Shown: positions 25,166 to 37,548, counted from the first letter of the stretch. The stretch is DNA of 64,000 nt from Isoetes taiwanensis (GCA_021234155.1 JAJEKV010000039.1:930001-994000); one strand, 5' to 3'. The notes: generated by a model from the sequence alone, not told the origin. Numbers and translations are program-made.

Positions 25166-25542
25166 AGGCACCCAAGTGCTGACATGGCATGCCAAGTAAG
25201 CAAGGTCAAGTTTTGACTAGGCCAAAAATGAAAAGATGTCCATCTTTGGTCTTTTCATTGGGTGATGTTGGCAAATTTTAGGTGACATGGCTAGATGATG
25301 GTGACATGGATATGATGATTAGGACTTTATGCAAGAAATATGATAACCTTTGAAATTTTCGTAGAGGAGTTTGACAAGGGATAGAATAGAGGGATCTTGG
25401 AGAACTTAAAGCGCTGACACCCTTCCCCAAATCGAACCAGGCCAGGACTTTGCGCAGCTTTCTCACCCGGAGGGAGAGGCCGGACTCGTGAGATGGACCT
25501 CGTAAAGGTTGGCGAGGCAGCCTTTCCTATCAGCGCTCCTCT

Positions 25543-27511
25543 GGGAGGGCAAATGCCAATACCCCCCCCCCCCTTACGGGAGCTCAATTTTCCTATCCGA
25601 CCGTTGAATCCGTCATTCCAGTAACCTGCTTCGAGCAGGCTCAAAAGAATCCAAGATCCGCCCGGGAGAACTTATCAAACCACGAAGCGTTCTGCGGGTT
25701 GACCGCGTAGAAAACCAAGTGTTTTGTCGTTCAGGCAGTACAAAGGCTCTGGAATGGAGATTCGACTTCGCCATGTCGTCCGGAATGACGAAATTATCCC
25801 AGGGACCAAGTTACATGGTCATTTTTGGCAACGAAACCCTCTACATAGCGGTATTCCGCAGCCACCTCCTAGGCCAATTGACTACGAACGTGTTGGACAT
25901 AAGCTACTTTGGTGCTTCTTGGAGAAGGGGTGGTCTCCTGCCCACGAAACTTGGTCCCCAGGGTAAAGTCGACATTTTGAGTCCATTGGCAGAGTCAGTT
26001 CACAGTTTTGGAGTGGGAGAGTTGCTCGTCCGTGGCCAGGGGCCTTCGAGAGAGCACCTTTGGGGCAAACTGCTTCCGGAAGGTTTTAAGGGTCCGTCTT
26101 CTGGCATCAACACCCTCCCTCTATATGATGACATTGTGCAAGATCCTGGTTGAATCTGACTAGGATACGGCCTCCAAAATGTAAACCCTGTGTGTTGCTA
26201 GGTTATTGAAAGGTTTGGGTTGTGGAGGTCGAGTTTTAGTCGGTTGCACTTGGGACATGGTCAAGAAGCTGCAGTTGAAAATGTGAAGCAATAGGAACTG
26301 AGGGAATGGAATTTGGATTTATCTTCCTCTCAGTGTGGCAATTAGAAGTCAAGAGCACCTTTTGCAGTAGCAAAATTGTTTGGGATCATTCGGGATGGCC
26401 AATAGATCCAAACTCTGTTATTTCAGTTGCCATGGCTCCGCATGTGTGTTTAGCAAAGGTGCATCTAGCTATCTGAGAAAACGATCACATTTTGGCCTCC
26501 GAAACGTAAACCCTACAATAACCTAGCAACACACAGGGTTTACGTTTTGGAGGCCAAAGCGTGGTCGTTTTCTTGGATAGCTAGGTGCGCCTTTGCTAAA
26601 CACACATGCGGAGCCATGGCAACTGAAATAACAGAGTTTGGATCTATTGGCCATCCCGAATGATCCCAAACAATTTTGCTACTGCAAAAGGCGCTCTTGA
26701 CTTCTAATTGCCACACTGGGAGGAGGATAACTCCAAACCCCATTCCATCAGTTCCTATTGCTTTATGTTCTCAATTGCAGCTTCTCAACCATGACCCAAG
26801 TGCAACCGACTAAAACTTGACCCCCATAACGTAAACCCTTCAATAACCTAGCAACACACAGGGTTTACGTTTCGGAGGCTATATCCTAGTCAGATTCGAC
26901 CAAAATCTTGCACAATGTCATCACGTAGAGGGAGGGTGTTGACGCCATAAGATGGACCTTTAAAACCTTTCAAGGCAGTCAGCCTCAAAGGTCCCTGGCC
27001 CCAAAGAACCGGGCCATGGATGGGCAACTTTCCCACCCGAACCGCGGAACTGACCGCCAATGGACTCAAAATGTCGACTTTACCCCGGGGAGCAAGTTTC
27101 GTGGGCAAAAGACCACCCCTTCTCCAAAAAGCACCAAAGTAGCTCATGTCCAACACGTTCGTAGTCAATTGCCTAGGAGGTGGCTGCGGAATACCGCTAT
27201 GTAGAGGGTTCGTTTTTTTCGCTGCCAAAAATGACCGTGGTAACTTGGTCTTTGGGGTAATTTCGCCATTCCGGATGACATGGCGAAGTCGAATCTCCAT
27301 TCCAGAGCCTTTGTACTGTCCGAACGACAAAACACTTGGTTTTCTATGCGGTCAACCCGCAGAACGCTTCGTGGTGTGATAAGTTCTCCCGGGCGGATCT
27401 TGGATTTTTTTAAGTCTGCTCGAAGCAGGTTACTTGAATGACGGATTCAACGGTCGGATAGGAAAATTGAGCTCCCGGAGGGGGGGAGGGGGGTATTGGC
27501 ATTTGCCCTCC
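25543..27511. repeat. Foldback repeat B, near-perfect 2 kb palindrome
   Basis: Two arms of nearly 1 kb meet with almost no loop: the centre is acaataacctagcaacacac at about 26515-26534. The outer edges are gggagggcaaatgccaat at 25543 and its inverse ending at 27511, where a second minisatellite starts directly. The arms contain the same family words as foldback A, plus C-runs and G-runs at mirrored positions (25561-25573 and 27478-27493). A transcript across it would form a very long hairpin. Confidence 0.9.
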
Positions 27512-28205
27512 CACATGCCAAGGTGCTCAAACATGACACCTAGGATCCAACATGCCACCTAGGCTCAAACATGCAAAGGTGGCTCAAACATGCCACGCGG
27601 GCTCACCTAGGCTCCAACATGCCAAGGTGGTTCAAACATGCCATGCGGGCTCCAACGTGCCATCTAGGCTCCAACATGACAAGGTGGCTCAAACATGCCA
27701 CCTAGGCTCAAACATGCCAAGGTGGCTCAAACATGCCAAGGTGGCTTCAACATGCCACCTAGGCTCCAACATGCCAAGGTGGCTCAAACATGCCACGTGG
27801 ACTCCATAATGCCACATAGGCTCCAACATGCCATGTGGGCTCCAACATGCCAAGGTGGCTCAAACATGCCACCTAAGCTCAAACATGCCAAGGTGGCTCC
27901 CACATGCCAAGGTGGCTCCAACATGCCACCTAGGCTCAAACATGCCAAGGTGGCTCAAACATGCCACCTGGGCTCCAACGTGCTCAAACATGCCACGCGG
28001 GCTCCAACATGCCACCTATGCTCCAACTTGCACCACGCGGGCTCTCAATTTTGTCCACTCATTTCATGGAGATTGTAAGAAATAATCATGCCACTTTTGC
28101 CATGTCATTAACCATATCCGAATGTAGTTCTTCGACTAACTTTTGTTCATATATTCAATGTTTATATCTCAAATCATGCCAAGGTGGCTCAAACATGCCA
28201 AGGTT
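27512..28205. repeat. 19 bp minisatellite, second block
   Basis: Same unit as 24158-25165, continuous to about 28040. Then comes unrelated DNA (28045-28165), then two more units (28176-28205) up to the LINE 5' junction. Confidence 0.95.
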
Positions 28206-30145
28206 TAAATCAAAGGGATCTTTAGGGAATGGTATCAGTGTAGTGGATTTTGCTCTAGCTGGAATACATATGTTGCCCAATATATCAAATTTCTTTGTGG
28301 ATGATAGCCTGCCCATATCAGATCATTTCCCGGTAGTTATGCATATGCAAATAGAAGATACAGGGTTGTGTGCTTCGCCCAATGTTGGGTACCATGCTGG
28401 GATATATATGCATGCAGGTAAAATGAATGAGTATAAACTCCTTTGCGAGCAGCGTTTTAAAGATGTAGTGTGGCCAGAGGATATAAATGATATGGACAAA
28501 CTACTTACTACAATGCTTATTGATGCTGCACATGATTGCTTTGTTTCACAAAGAAGGGCTAAGGGGCTACCATGTAATAGGTGGTATGATGCAGAATGCA
28601 AAGCAAAGAGGTTGGAATATAAGATGTCCATACCTGCAGACAAATGCAAGATAAGAGATGAGTACCGTAAGCTAGTCAGAAGAAAGAAGAGAAGTTATTT
28701 GCAAAAAAGACAAAAGGTATTAGTTGGTGAGCTATTGGAAAATCCAAAAAAGTTTTGGTCGAAATTGAAGGTGAAAAAGAATCATGAAAATGTATTGGAA
28801 TTAAATGCTTTGATGCAGCAGATAAACAAGTTATATCATGTAGAAGGTCTGGAAGATAACATGGAGCGAGGACAAACATGTTTTGAGTTTACCGAATTGG
28901 ATGTTCAAGGAGGATTACAGAGTTTATCTTGTGGGAAAGCAGCTGATAGTTTTGGCTTATGTGCAGAAATGATTAAATGGGCAGGCGTGTCTGTGATGAA
29001 AGCAATGGTGAAAATAATGAATAAAGCTTTGAAAACTGGTTTTCCGGCATCATGGCAGGTGGAGATAGCAAAAAATTACAAATATTTGGGTCTTGTGGTT
29101 GATCATAGATGCGGGAATAAAATCACTTTTTGCGCTACAAAGGAAATGCAGAAAAGCAGAAATTGTGGATTGGAAACTTAAAAAGATGCTTTATATATCT
29201 TTGGTTCGGTCAGTGATACTATATGGTTGTGAAACTTGGGGACCTGGCTTATCATTGGAACTGTGGAAAAGGATCGAGAAAGTCCAAAAGAAATTTCTTC
29301 TTACAGAACTAGGTGTAAAGATGCAGACTCCCCTTCCAATGATGCTAGCTGAAGCTGGAATGATGCCTTTAGAGTTGGAAGCATTGCATCAAACACTAAA
29401 GTATCTGAATCGGGTACAAAAAATGGATCACGATAGGTTGCCACATTTGGCGATGATTCAAAGCAGTTTGAAGGGATGGTATGCTAGTATAGGAGAATGG
29501 GCTCGGAAATGGGGGATGGAACTAGATGAAATACCCGTTGAAGAGAAGGAATTGGAAGAATACATTTTTAATAAAGGGAAACAGAAGTTATGGGAAAGAC
29601 CTGGAACTAAGATGATCTTTTATAGAGATTGCATTAATCTAGATATGATGGAAGCACCGCACCTTGTAGGAAGATTGTCATATTTTAAAAGACACTTGAT
29701 ATGCAGGTTGAGACTTAGTTCGCACCATTTGGGGGTGGAAGTAGGAAGATGGGGGAACTTTTCGCGACATAGACGTACATGTAAAGTGTGTGGGACAGAT
29801 GACATTGAAGATGAAGCGCACCTTATATTAGAATGTACTGCTTATCAAAATTTGAGAGGGATGTATGGTATTACATCGGGTCTATCCCTACGAGAATTTT
29901 TTGAATTACCAACTGAGATTATAGGAGGTTATTTAACTGAAGTCATGCAGGTGAGAGAATTGTCTATCAAAAGCTATAAGCATTTACTGGAAATATATGA
30001 TGAGGAGGAGAGCACATCTAGTGGTATTCTTTGTGATACACTGGATGGGTAGTAGAGGTGATTTGTATGTGTAATGATTGTAGTGGTCCTCTAGACCTGA
30101 TGGTCTCATGGACATAAATAAAATCATATCATATCATATCAAATC
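28205..30145 (+). mobile_element. 5'-truncated LINE with (ATCAT)n tail
   Basis: Begins inside a minisatellite unit and ends at gacataaataaaatcat followed by ATCAT repeats (30123-30141). It is AT-rich compared with the LINEs at 33.7, 48.5 and 53.6 kb, so it belongs to a different subfamily. No clear target duplication is visible. Confidence 0.85.
28208..30052 (+). pseudogene. LINE ORF2: endonuclease end, RT flanks, C-terminal finger; RT core deleted
   Basis: One frame runs to 29181 and encodes the end of the APE-type endonuclease (GISVVDFALAG ... SDHFPV) and the linker (RWYDAECKAKRLEYK). It also encodes the segment before the RT palm (GKAADSFGLCAEMIKWAG ... GFPASWQ). It then jumps directly to YKYLGLVVDH, which normally lies after the palm. 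The FxxAFD and YADD catalytic blocks are therefore absent. A second frame (29093-30052) continues with LVRSVILYGCETWGP and the C-terminal CCHC-type finger CKVCGTDDIEDEAHLILEC (C-x2-C-x9-H-x4-C). It cannot reverse transcribe. The upstream part of the long ORF, 27961-28204, is minisatellite. Confidence 0.9.
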
Positions 30146-31640
30146 GACAATTTTCAATTATGGCTCATTGATGTACGTGCCATGATATCTTCAAAGCATC
30201 TAAGAATGAACAAACTGCACGAGATTATGTTGCCCAACGGGGCAAGCAGGGAAGTGTAGGTTGAACCATGATAGTTGTTAATAAATGGAAGTTTGATTCT
30301 GCTACATTTGGAAGTTTGGTCCCGCAATGATGTGTCATGACATGGCAACTTGGAAAATAAAAATTGACTAGTTATTTTTAACTCTTTTGAAATAGAAGAT
30401 TTTTGCATGATAACTTGGGATTTTTTGACGTGAGGTGGTAGCAAGAAACACTTCGGCTACATCATGAAGTTTTGTGATTCTTGTGTGATGTTGAGATGTC
30501 ATGCTTAGGGTTATAACTTATTTTAGCATAATCTATAGGTCTTGATATTCTATGCATTGCTTGTGAATAAAAATAGTGTCTGAAACTTGAAGAATGTACC
30601 ATTGTTTACATCTTGTTGATAAGTAGAGGGGCGCAACTCTAAATTAACATTTGTTAAGGTCGGCTAACATATAATGAAGTTTGTTCAACATTTGTCTCCA
30701 ATATATTTCCAAGTCTTTTGCCCATCATATCTTCACAACTATTAGAGAACCACAGTCTTGCCCTGATCTAGTACATGGGTAACTTAATTCCATTGCGAAA
30801 TACAGCTCCCTTTTGTCTAAAAATAATATTTTTAAAATAAAATAAAATATGCATGCAAGTAGTATTTTATCCAATGGCCAAGACGGATGACTGAGATCTT
30901 GATCCCCGTCCTATTCTCTTATTGGGCCTTAAAATGACGGCTTTATCTTATCTTATTGGTCCTTTTCCAAGTTTCTTAAGCTAGAACCTGTGTTTATTTC
31001 TTCGCTAATTTGGTCTTCCGTTGAATAAAACAGGGATTGAGCAATCAACAATGGTGCCGCTATTGTTCATATTACATGTTTACATGCTTTTGCATCTTGG
31101 AAGGTCACATAACGATGTAGGATGTTTAAAAGAAGTGAAAGAATTGGTAAAAGAATCAGGACATTTTTGCATTCTTGGAAATTTGGAAACAAAACATCTT
31201 TGGCACCCAATATCTATGATTTTATAGGGTTCAATGCTGGTAATGAATGCCTATGAAACGATTGTATAAATACATAATACGTTAAAAAATATTAAAGATA
31301 TACAGAGTACAACTGTCTATATACACAACAAATTCTTTAAAAAATCTAGGACAAAAGGTGAAGTTGGGAAAATACCCCGCAAAAAATAATAGCATACATG
31401 TTAAAAATTAAAGTTAGAATTAAAATATGTAGTATATTCAAGCCAGAATGGAGGACCCAGATTTTGGTAGACGTGGATGGCCCAGATTGTGATCTTTGTA
31501 GTGTTATCCTATTGGTTGAGCTAATGGATGGACGGTTTAGATCGAGAGACGGCCAGGATGGCAATCCTGTCCGTGTTTTCCTAGTGGTTACCTAACAGGC
31601 CACTTCCCCGCCTTGGCCGTTTTCCATTTTCCCGCCTAAC
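30146..31640. other. Unassigned
   Basis: No gene or repeat recognised. ORFs are short and without motifs. Confidence 0.5.
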
Positions 31641-31694
31641 CATTTGACCTAGCCACTTCCATTTTCCATTTTCCTAATGGACGCGAACAGATCA

Positions 31695-31860
31695 ATGCCG
31701 AGCTCCACTTCCGGATTGGGCGATCTTCACTTCCAGACTCGAACTTCACTTCAACGGTGAGCTCCACTTCCGGACTTCCAGACTTCCAGACTTCTAGACT
31801 CAAGCTTCACTTCCAGACTGGGCGATCTTCACTTCCAGACTTCCAGACTCAAGCTTTCAT
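31695..31860. repeat. Short CTTCCAGACT repeats
   Basis: Words cttccagact, cacttccgga and gggcgatcttcacttccaga recur irregularly, probably through slippage duplication. The surrounding 31600-32190 is pyrimidine-rich and could be a promoter or 5' UTR, but no gene start is proven. Confidence 0.6.
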
Positions 31861-32192
31861 CACTTTCTATGGCGGATTTCTGTGGCCTTCCTTCTTACCT
31901 GCAAACAGCTCATATCCGGACTCTAAATCTTTGCCCTAACACCACCCATACTTATTTTTCCTTTTCGCTTTTCTATTCTTCGGTAAGTCGGATCCGGCAC
32001 AATAAAACCTCGCCTTTTTTTTTCTCTTGGTCAAAAATGTCCTTCGATTTGCGGGTTTTTGTTGCGAATTGGAGCAACTTCGACCGAGCTTGGAGCCTGC
32101 ACCATCCACCATTTGCTTTATTCCCAGATCCATTCATCGCCATTTTTGTTTTTCTGCTTTCGTTTTGTTCAATGTTTTTATTGTAGGCTTAT

Positions 32193-32351
32193 ATGCAGCA
32201 GATTGTCAAGGCTGTCACCGACGATAGGCTGTCACCGACGATGCCTCCCACAAAAAGAGAAGTAATATTTTGTCTTTGTGATTTCTTCAAAGAGTTTGTT
32301 ACAGAGTCCAGAGATTTCTTTCACAAATACAGAAACCTTGGTGCAATCTAA
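32193..32351 (+). CDS. Possible small ORF, 52 codons, unknown
   Basis: Starts MQQIVKAVTDDRLSPTMPP and ends ESRDFFHKYRNLGAI. It has a reasonable amino-acid mix and follows a pyrimidine-rich leader, but no family is recognised. The start of an interrupted gene is possible. Downstream 32352-33017 shows nothing. Confidence 0.2.
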   Translation: MQQIVKAVTDDRLSPTMPPTKREVIFCLCDFFKEFVTESRDFFHKYRNLGAI

Positions 32352-33017
32352 TTTATTTTAGGGTGTTTGCATGTTTGGACGGTCCTTGCTGCCTCTTATT
32401 CAAGGCATTTAGAGTTTTGTCACAACACAGGGCATATGGAAGCAAAACGAAGCGAGATCTTTGCAAGATCATGAAGTAAATCCTTGAGATTTCTAACACC
32501 GTTTGCAAATAGAATGCAGACTTGGTTGATGCAGATATTTCTTTTCTGTTTTTTCATCAAACAGTGAACATACAGATATAAGAAATATAAGTAGAAATAT
32601 AAGATTGAGTTGGGCGGAAAATAAATGGCAGATTGGTTGGATAGAAGCAAGGATGATAAAGCCACAGAGTGCTTTGCGCACATGCTTGTTTTAGAAGATG
32701 CTTTGATTTTGTGTTGTTGATATATTTCATGTTTCTAAAGACCAAAATGTCAGCACCTATTTGTGCTAGTTGGCTGCTTGTAATATTATGCAGCATTTAA
32801 ATGGAAACTGCTTTTGCTCACATATTTCTGAATCTATGTATTTTATATTCTTGAATGACTTGTATTTCATTTGCTTCCAATGGTTAATGATAAAAAGAAG
32901 AAAAAAATCACTTACACAAACAAATAATTCACTTAGACAACAGAATAGAATACAAGCAAAATAGTGCTAGATTTTTGTTATAATATGTAATGCCTTAAAA
33001 AAACACTTTGTTTTCGT

Positions 33018-33290
33018 GTTTTTTTATTTAAAAGTATGCCACGTGGCAGCATTTTATTAGTCAACAAAGCATATTAGAAACTCACCTTGATTTTTCTACA
33101 TGTTATAATAGAGTTTTTCACATGTACTTAGAAGACACTAAGTGTCGATATCTGATTAATTAAAATAATGTTTTTATTTAAAAAGTAGGACACGTGTCAA
33201 TATTTCATTAGTTATAAGGCACACTGGAAACAACACCTCATTTGTTCTATGTGTTATAATAATGTTTTTTTACATGTTCTTATTTTAAAA
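33018..33290. repeat. Diverged tandem repeat, about 150 bp
   Basis: Two related units start with tttttatttaaaa then agta...cacgtg and end with ttataata then gagttttt/atgttttt and acatg (about 33023 and 33173). Both are AT-rich. From 33300 to 33725 no gene is seen. Confidence 0.6.
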
Positions 33291-33725
33291 ATCAATACTT
33301 AATAGTATAAAAAACAATAGCAAGATTTCAATAACACATGTGGTACTTTGTTAAATAATATGTGACTATTTTTAAAAACAATCTTATTTTCACGTTGTAA
33401 TTTAGCTTTTCACGTGTGGTAATATCGAGACCTATGCATGTAATTCTGAAGATAAACAACGCATGGTTCCATTAAAGACAACAAAGGAAGAAAAAAAAAA
33501 TACACGTTGACAAAAGTTCACAAAAACTATGTCAATCTTTTCTACGCGTGGATTTTTTTGCCAAAAGACCACCGTGGAAATTTTTGCCAAAAAACCACTG
33601 TCTCTTTGTGCAAATCCGGATAAACGGGCCACGTGGATTTTTGGGGCCATTTTGGTGTTGTTTTTGGCATAAAACAACACTTCCGTACAACTAAAAAACA
33701 ACTGTGGACCAAAAATTGGGGTCAA

Positions 33726-34605
33726 GTAGGTCGCAGTCCGCACCTCCCGGATGTATGACCCTGTGGCACGCATCTTGCGGTGTGTTCATCGGCAAATGCA
33801 AGGGCACGCTCGCCGCATACTAAGGAGCGTGATCCGCCCGGACCGGACCGAACGCCGGGCAACTCGAAAGTGTGAGACTCATCCTCAATGGCACCCGCTT
33901 GACAAAGATCGACAGAGTCTGCCCCGGCGGGCTCCCCAATCCACCGCCTGCCTCGATCGCGAAGATGGTGGGCACCTCGCGCGAATGGAGGCAATGAGTC
34001 AAGGCTTTTGGGCAACCGGGAACGCAGTAGAGCTGTGGGGCCCCGCTAACACGGGTTGATGTGCTCCTTGTAATGGGCCATTTTGACCTGCTCTAGAGCA
34101 ATGGGGTCCCGTGAGCTTGCCAAGGAAACAAGCATCTAGGTACTCCCGCCAGTCGCCACGATCGGCCACATTAGCGCCCAACAGACGCGACTGCGGTTCT
34201 CGCAGACGCTCCATCTTGGCGAACCATCGATCTCTCTTACCCTCCAACAGGCCCTAAGCCATTTGCGGACTCATGGCCACGCAGTGTAAGCCAAAAAGCG
34301 GAGCCCGAGCATCACCCATAGTAACCACTTTCTCGAAAATAGACGATGTGTCTATCAAGGGCTGCCCATGAAGCGGCAAGAATCGATTTCCCGCAGAGAA
34401 TCCGGGGGACTGAAGGTTTCACCCCAAGTGCCCGTGCCAAAAATGCCTTCTGCACCTGCTCCAAGTCATTCCAGGTCGCCAAAGAGACGACCGGGCCCCA
34501 AACCTCGACCCCGTACAGAAGGACAGGCTCGACCAGTGCCCGGAACAGATGTGACTGATGGCCCCAATGTGAGTCATGTCGTGGTAAGCCGCCGAGCAAA
34601 AGCTT
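33726..34605 (-). mobile_element. LINE ORF2 fragment (C-terminal part)
   Basis: Minus-strand frames read LVEPVLLYGVEVWGPVVSLA and TWNDLEQVQKAFLARALGVK (34599-34312). Then in other frames come MEGKRDRWFAKMERL and, near the end, AGAIEDESHTFELPG from the C-terminal finger region. This is the same GC-rich subfamily as 53590-57764. Its frame breaks may partly be consensus errors. The 3' UTR and tail are missing. Confidence 0.85.
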
Positions 34606-35218
34606 ACTTTCACACAGCCTTGGTATGCTTACGTATTTGTGGACTGATAGGTATGCTTATCGATTCTAGATTTTTGTTCTTGGGGCATTTGCAAGTAATT
34701 GCTTGGAAACTGTTTGCTAAAAGCTAGATTTTTATGGGATGTTATGCTTTTAAATCAGTAATCTTTAGAGAGAGCCGTGAGCACATTAATTAAGGCATGC
34801 TATTGGCATGTTTTCTACTGCCTGGCACACAGTTGACAGTTTCTTCATCATCAGTAATATTTAGAAAGAACTGCAAAAACATCAAGGTAGGCCATTTGCA
34901 TATTTTCTACTGCATATTTTCTACTGCCATTTGCATATTTGCATCAAGGTCCAAATTCAGCTCATAAAGAAGTATCTCAATTGTCATGCTTCTCAGTGTG
35001 TGTGCATAACAATGCTATAGGTAGGCACTGTTATAAGTTTATGACTCTGTTTACACTTCCTACTTCATTAAAGACAAAGAAAGAAAATCAAAAGGAAATG
35101 TTGGCATTGTTTCCCCATTTCTGTGTATGATAAGATTGAAAATTCTATTTCCTTAGTGTGTTAATCTATGTTCTTAAGCTATTTGTTAGCTGTGTAATAC
35201 CCGAACCAATGTTTACAG
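34606..35218. other. Unassigned, possible intron
   Basis: AT-rich with repeated tttctactgcatatt words. No coding signal. It could be an intron upstream of the exons at 35219. Confidence 0.4.
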
Positions 35219-35703
35219 GATGCATTGCATGCATTGAAATGCTCTTTGAAGGATGAAGAAGCTCTTCTATATGCAACACATGTACGTTTCTATATTTTGG
35301 AATTATCGGGTTCTCATGTGTTTCCTCATTTCATTTGCATACATCTAAATTATTTTCCACTTTAGATTATTAGATGGGCAAAGCTGCCTCCACATGAGAG
35401 GGCCATGTTCCAAGCTGAGCGTCAGGTATAACATTTTAGGTATACCCATTTTATGGGTATTATTAACTTGCGCTGATAAGAACATGGTTTCGTTTGCAGG
35501 AACACTTTCAGCAGCAGAGCAGTGAACGTGCAATGGCGGTATGGAAAATACAAAGGCAGATAATCCATCCGTCCGGCCATTTTTGCTACCATTTAGAACC
35601 CCACAGAGAAGTGAACCCACATAGTTTTGAGGGCATATCCTGTGTACTGAGCTTTTTGGACTGGCTCATGTACTTTGATTTATTTCGCCCATTTGTACTA
35701 TGA
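35219..35703 (+). CDS. Three-exon gene fragment, family not recognised
   Basis: Exons 35219-35281, 35366-35425 and 35500 onward all join in phase 0 at GT-AG sites. They encode DALHALKCSLKDEEALLYATH, IIRWAKLPPHERAMFQAERQ and EHFQQQSSERAMAVW. The peptide is charged and helical, as in a nuclear or regulatory protein. The third exon either ends at a donor near 35534 (gcg/gtatgg) or runs to the stop at 35701-35703. I found no upstream start and no further exons, and a LINE fragment lies 600 bases upstream, so this is probably a partial or broken gene. Confidence 0.5.
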
Positions 35704-36948
35704 ATTTGAAAAACATATGCCTAGCATCTTTTATAGGTTGTTTCCTGAGCTTTCCAATGCATGCTCATGTTTAGGAAATAATAATAATAATAATGGGTCT
35801 TAAAGTTATGACCCTATTACTAGAGCAGCAAATGCAATTTGTCATATTTGACATATTTAGACTAGGAATTTGATAACTGTGTGCCTAGCATTACTTTTAG
35901 GTCTTTCCTTAAGCTTTTAAATGGATGCTCCTGTTGGCGAAACAGAGCTTGCACTTGCTTTCTAAATGACGATTTATTCTGCATCATTTGAATAAGAATT
36001 AAGATATAAAGCAATGTTAGTCTATTCATGGGATTGCATGGCATCCCTTTTGGTGTATCAGAGAATTAGAGATCGGTAGAGCATGGAGAAGGTCCATTTG
36101 GCCCAATTATTCATCAGCATAAGCTCCCTCTTCACTGTTTATATCATCGCGTGTGATCCTTATTGTAAGTATATCAGTCAGATTCTTTGTTGTTTCATTG
36201 AATTTTGAGGTTCTTGATGGACAAGAAGTCATGTCATGGCTATATGATTTAAGGAACAAGCAGAATATTTAAGATATTATTTTCATACTGATCATAGCTA
36301 GCAATCTCAAATGTTTGTCGGTATAGCTTCACTATGAAATAGAGGAAACTTAAAAAACCCTCATGGTCTAGGAATGTCTAAGTTAAATAAGTTCAAAAAT
36401 AGCATTTAAATGGCTAGCCAACAATGTTCAAATAAACACAAAAGCTAAAACATTTAAACTAGAATCTATAAAGATCACATAGCTCTACCATGCCAGACTT
36501 GGATTCTTCTCTAATAGAATAAAAGCTTACGTCCATGAAGACCGACCAACCAACCAATACAAATGTATTGTTTATGTAGCTCTGCATAAAATATATATTA
36601 TAGATCCATTTTAACATTGATCATGCCTGAACTTTGTCTGCTTCATGATCAACTAGAACGCTCAATTTCACATAATCAACCACATCACTGAAGATGGGCA
36701 ATAGTATGTAATTATTTAAGAATGGGCAAGCGATGCAAATAATCATGCATCACGTGGCTGTTCTAAAACAGTTACATACTCCTAAAATCTAGAAATCTAT
36801 GATATGTAAAAGATTGCGCATTCTAGGCATTTTAAAACGGAAACAAGTACTTTTTTGCACAAATACATTACAGTAGTTGGAGTAACACATATAATAACTT
36901 ATGTTGAGCATTGTCCAAGCATTTAAGTCTTCGGCTACAATCATATGG
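35704..36948. other. AT-rich, unassigned
   Basis: Nothing coding. It holds a short (aat)n run at 35779-35795. The right part may be the body of the Helitron that ends at 36978. Confidence 0.45.
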
Positions 36949-36978
36949 ATTGCCCACCGAAGGTGGGCAATTTACTAG
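36949..36978 (+). mobile_element. Second Helitron-like 3' terminus
   Basis: A perfect stem ATTGCCCACC (36949-36958), loop GAA and GGTGGGCAAT (36962-36971) is followed after three bases by CTAG (36975-36978) and a T. The hairpin-to-end distance is shorter than usual for Helitrons, so this is less certain than the end at 11125. Confidence 0.5.
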
Positions 36979-37548
36979 TAATTAATATAAAGAAATGGGA
37001 GATAACTATGGTTAAAAGTGACTATTATATGGACACGTGGCGGAAAATGGTTTCATGGGCGAAACCTATTATAGAACAGGTCGAACGGATTTGTATCAAA
37101 CTAGAATGCTAGATCTGGTGGTCGTGGCTAAGGAGATGCAATTCGAATCGAATCAGAGGGCAGGTAGGTCGGACTGGAGAAGACTACAGTTAGTTTCAGC
37201 GATGAGGATTATAAAGCCTGGTGGGCGAATTTGTGAGGGGAATCAGAATTGGGTCTTGAGAGAAAGAAGCCGGTTCTGTAGTTAGAAGCATTCACTTGGA
37301 TTAAGACTTGATCAGAGTAGTCAGAGCGGATTGATTCTTCCTATGGTTGAGTTAGGCCTTTATGCAGTCGGGATGCTATCTGCTCAGGGAAGATTTGCTG
37401 AGAGGATCCAGTCATCTGAGGAAACTCCGACTGGGAGCATGCCGAATTGATCAGAGAGGGGGATTCGGGATCCGTGGTGTGGGCGGAAGCTGATCTGCGT
37501 ACTCTACGTGGGCGAGGTTTGTTCAGGGGAAAATTTTCGTCGTAATAG

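Noticed and set aside
27961-28207. N-terminal 80 codons of the LINE ORF
   Set aside because: These are minisatellite and flank; LINE homology starts only near 28208.
37037-37285. 82-codon ORF near the start of the gypsy element
   Set aside because: It lies in the presumed LTR or leader and has no gag or other motif.
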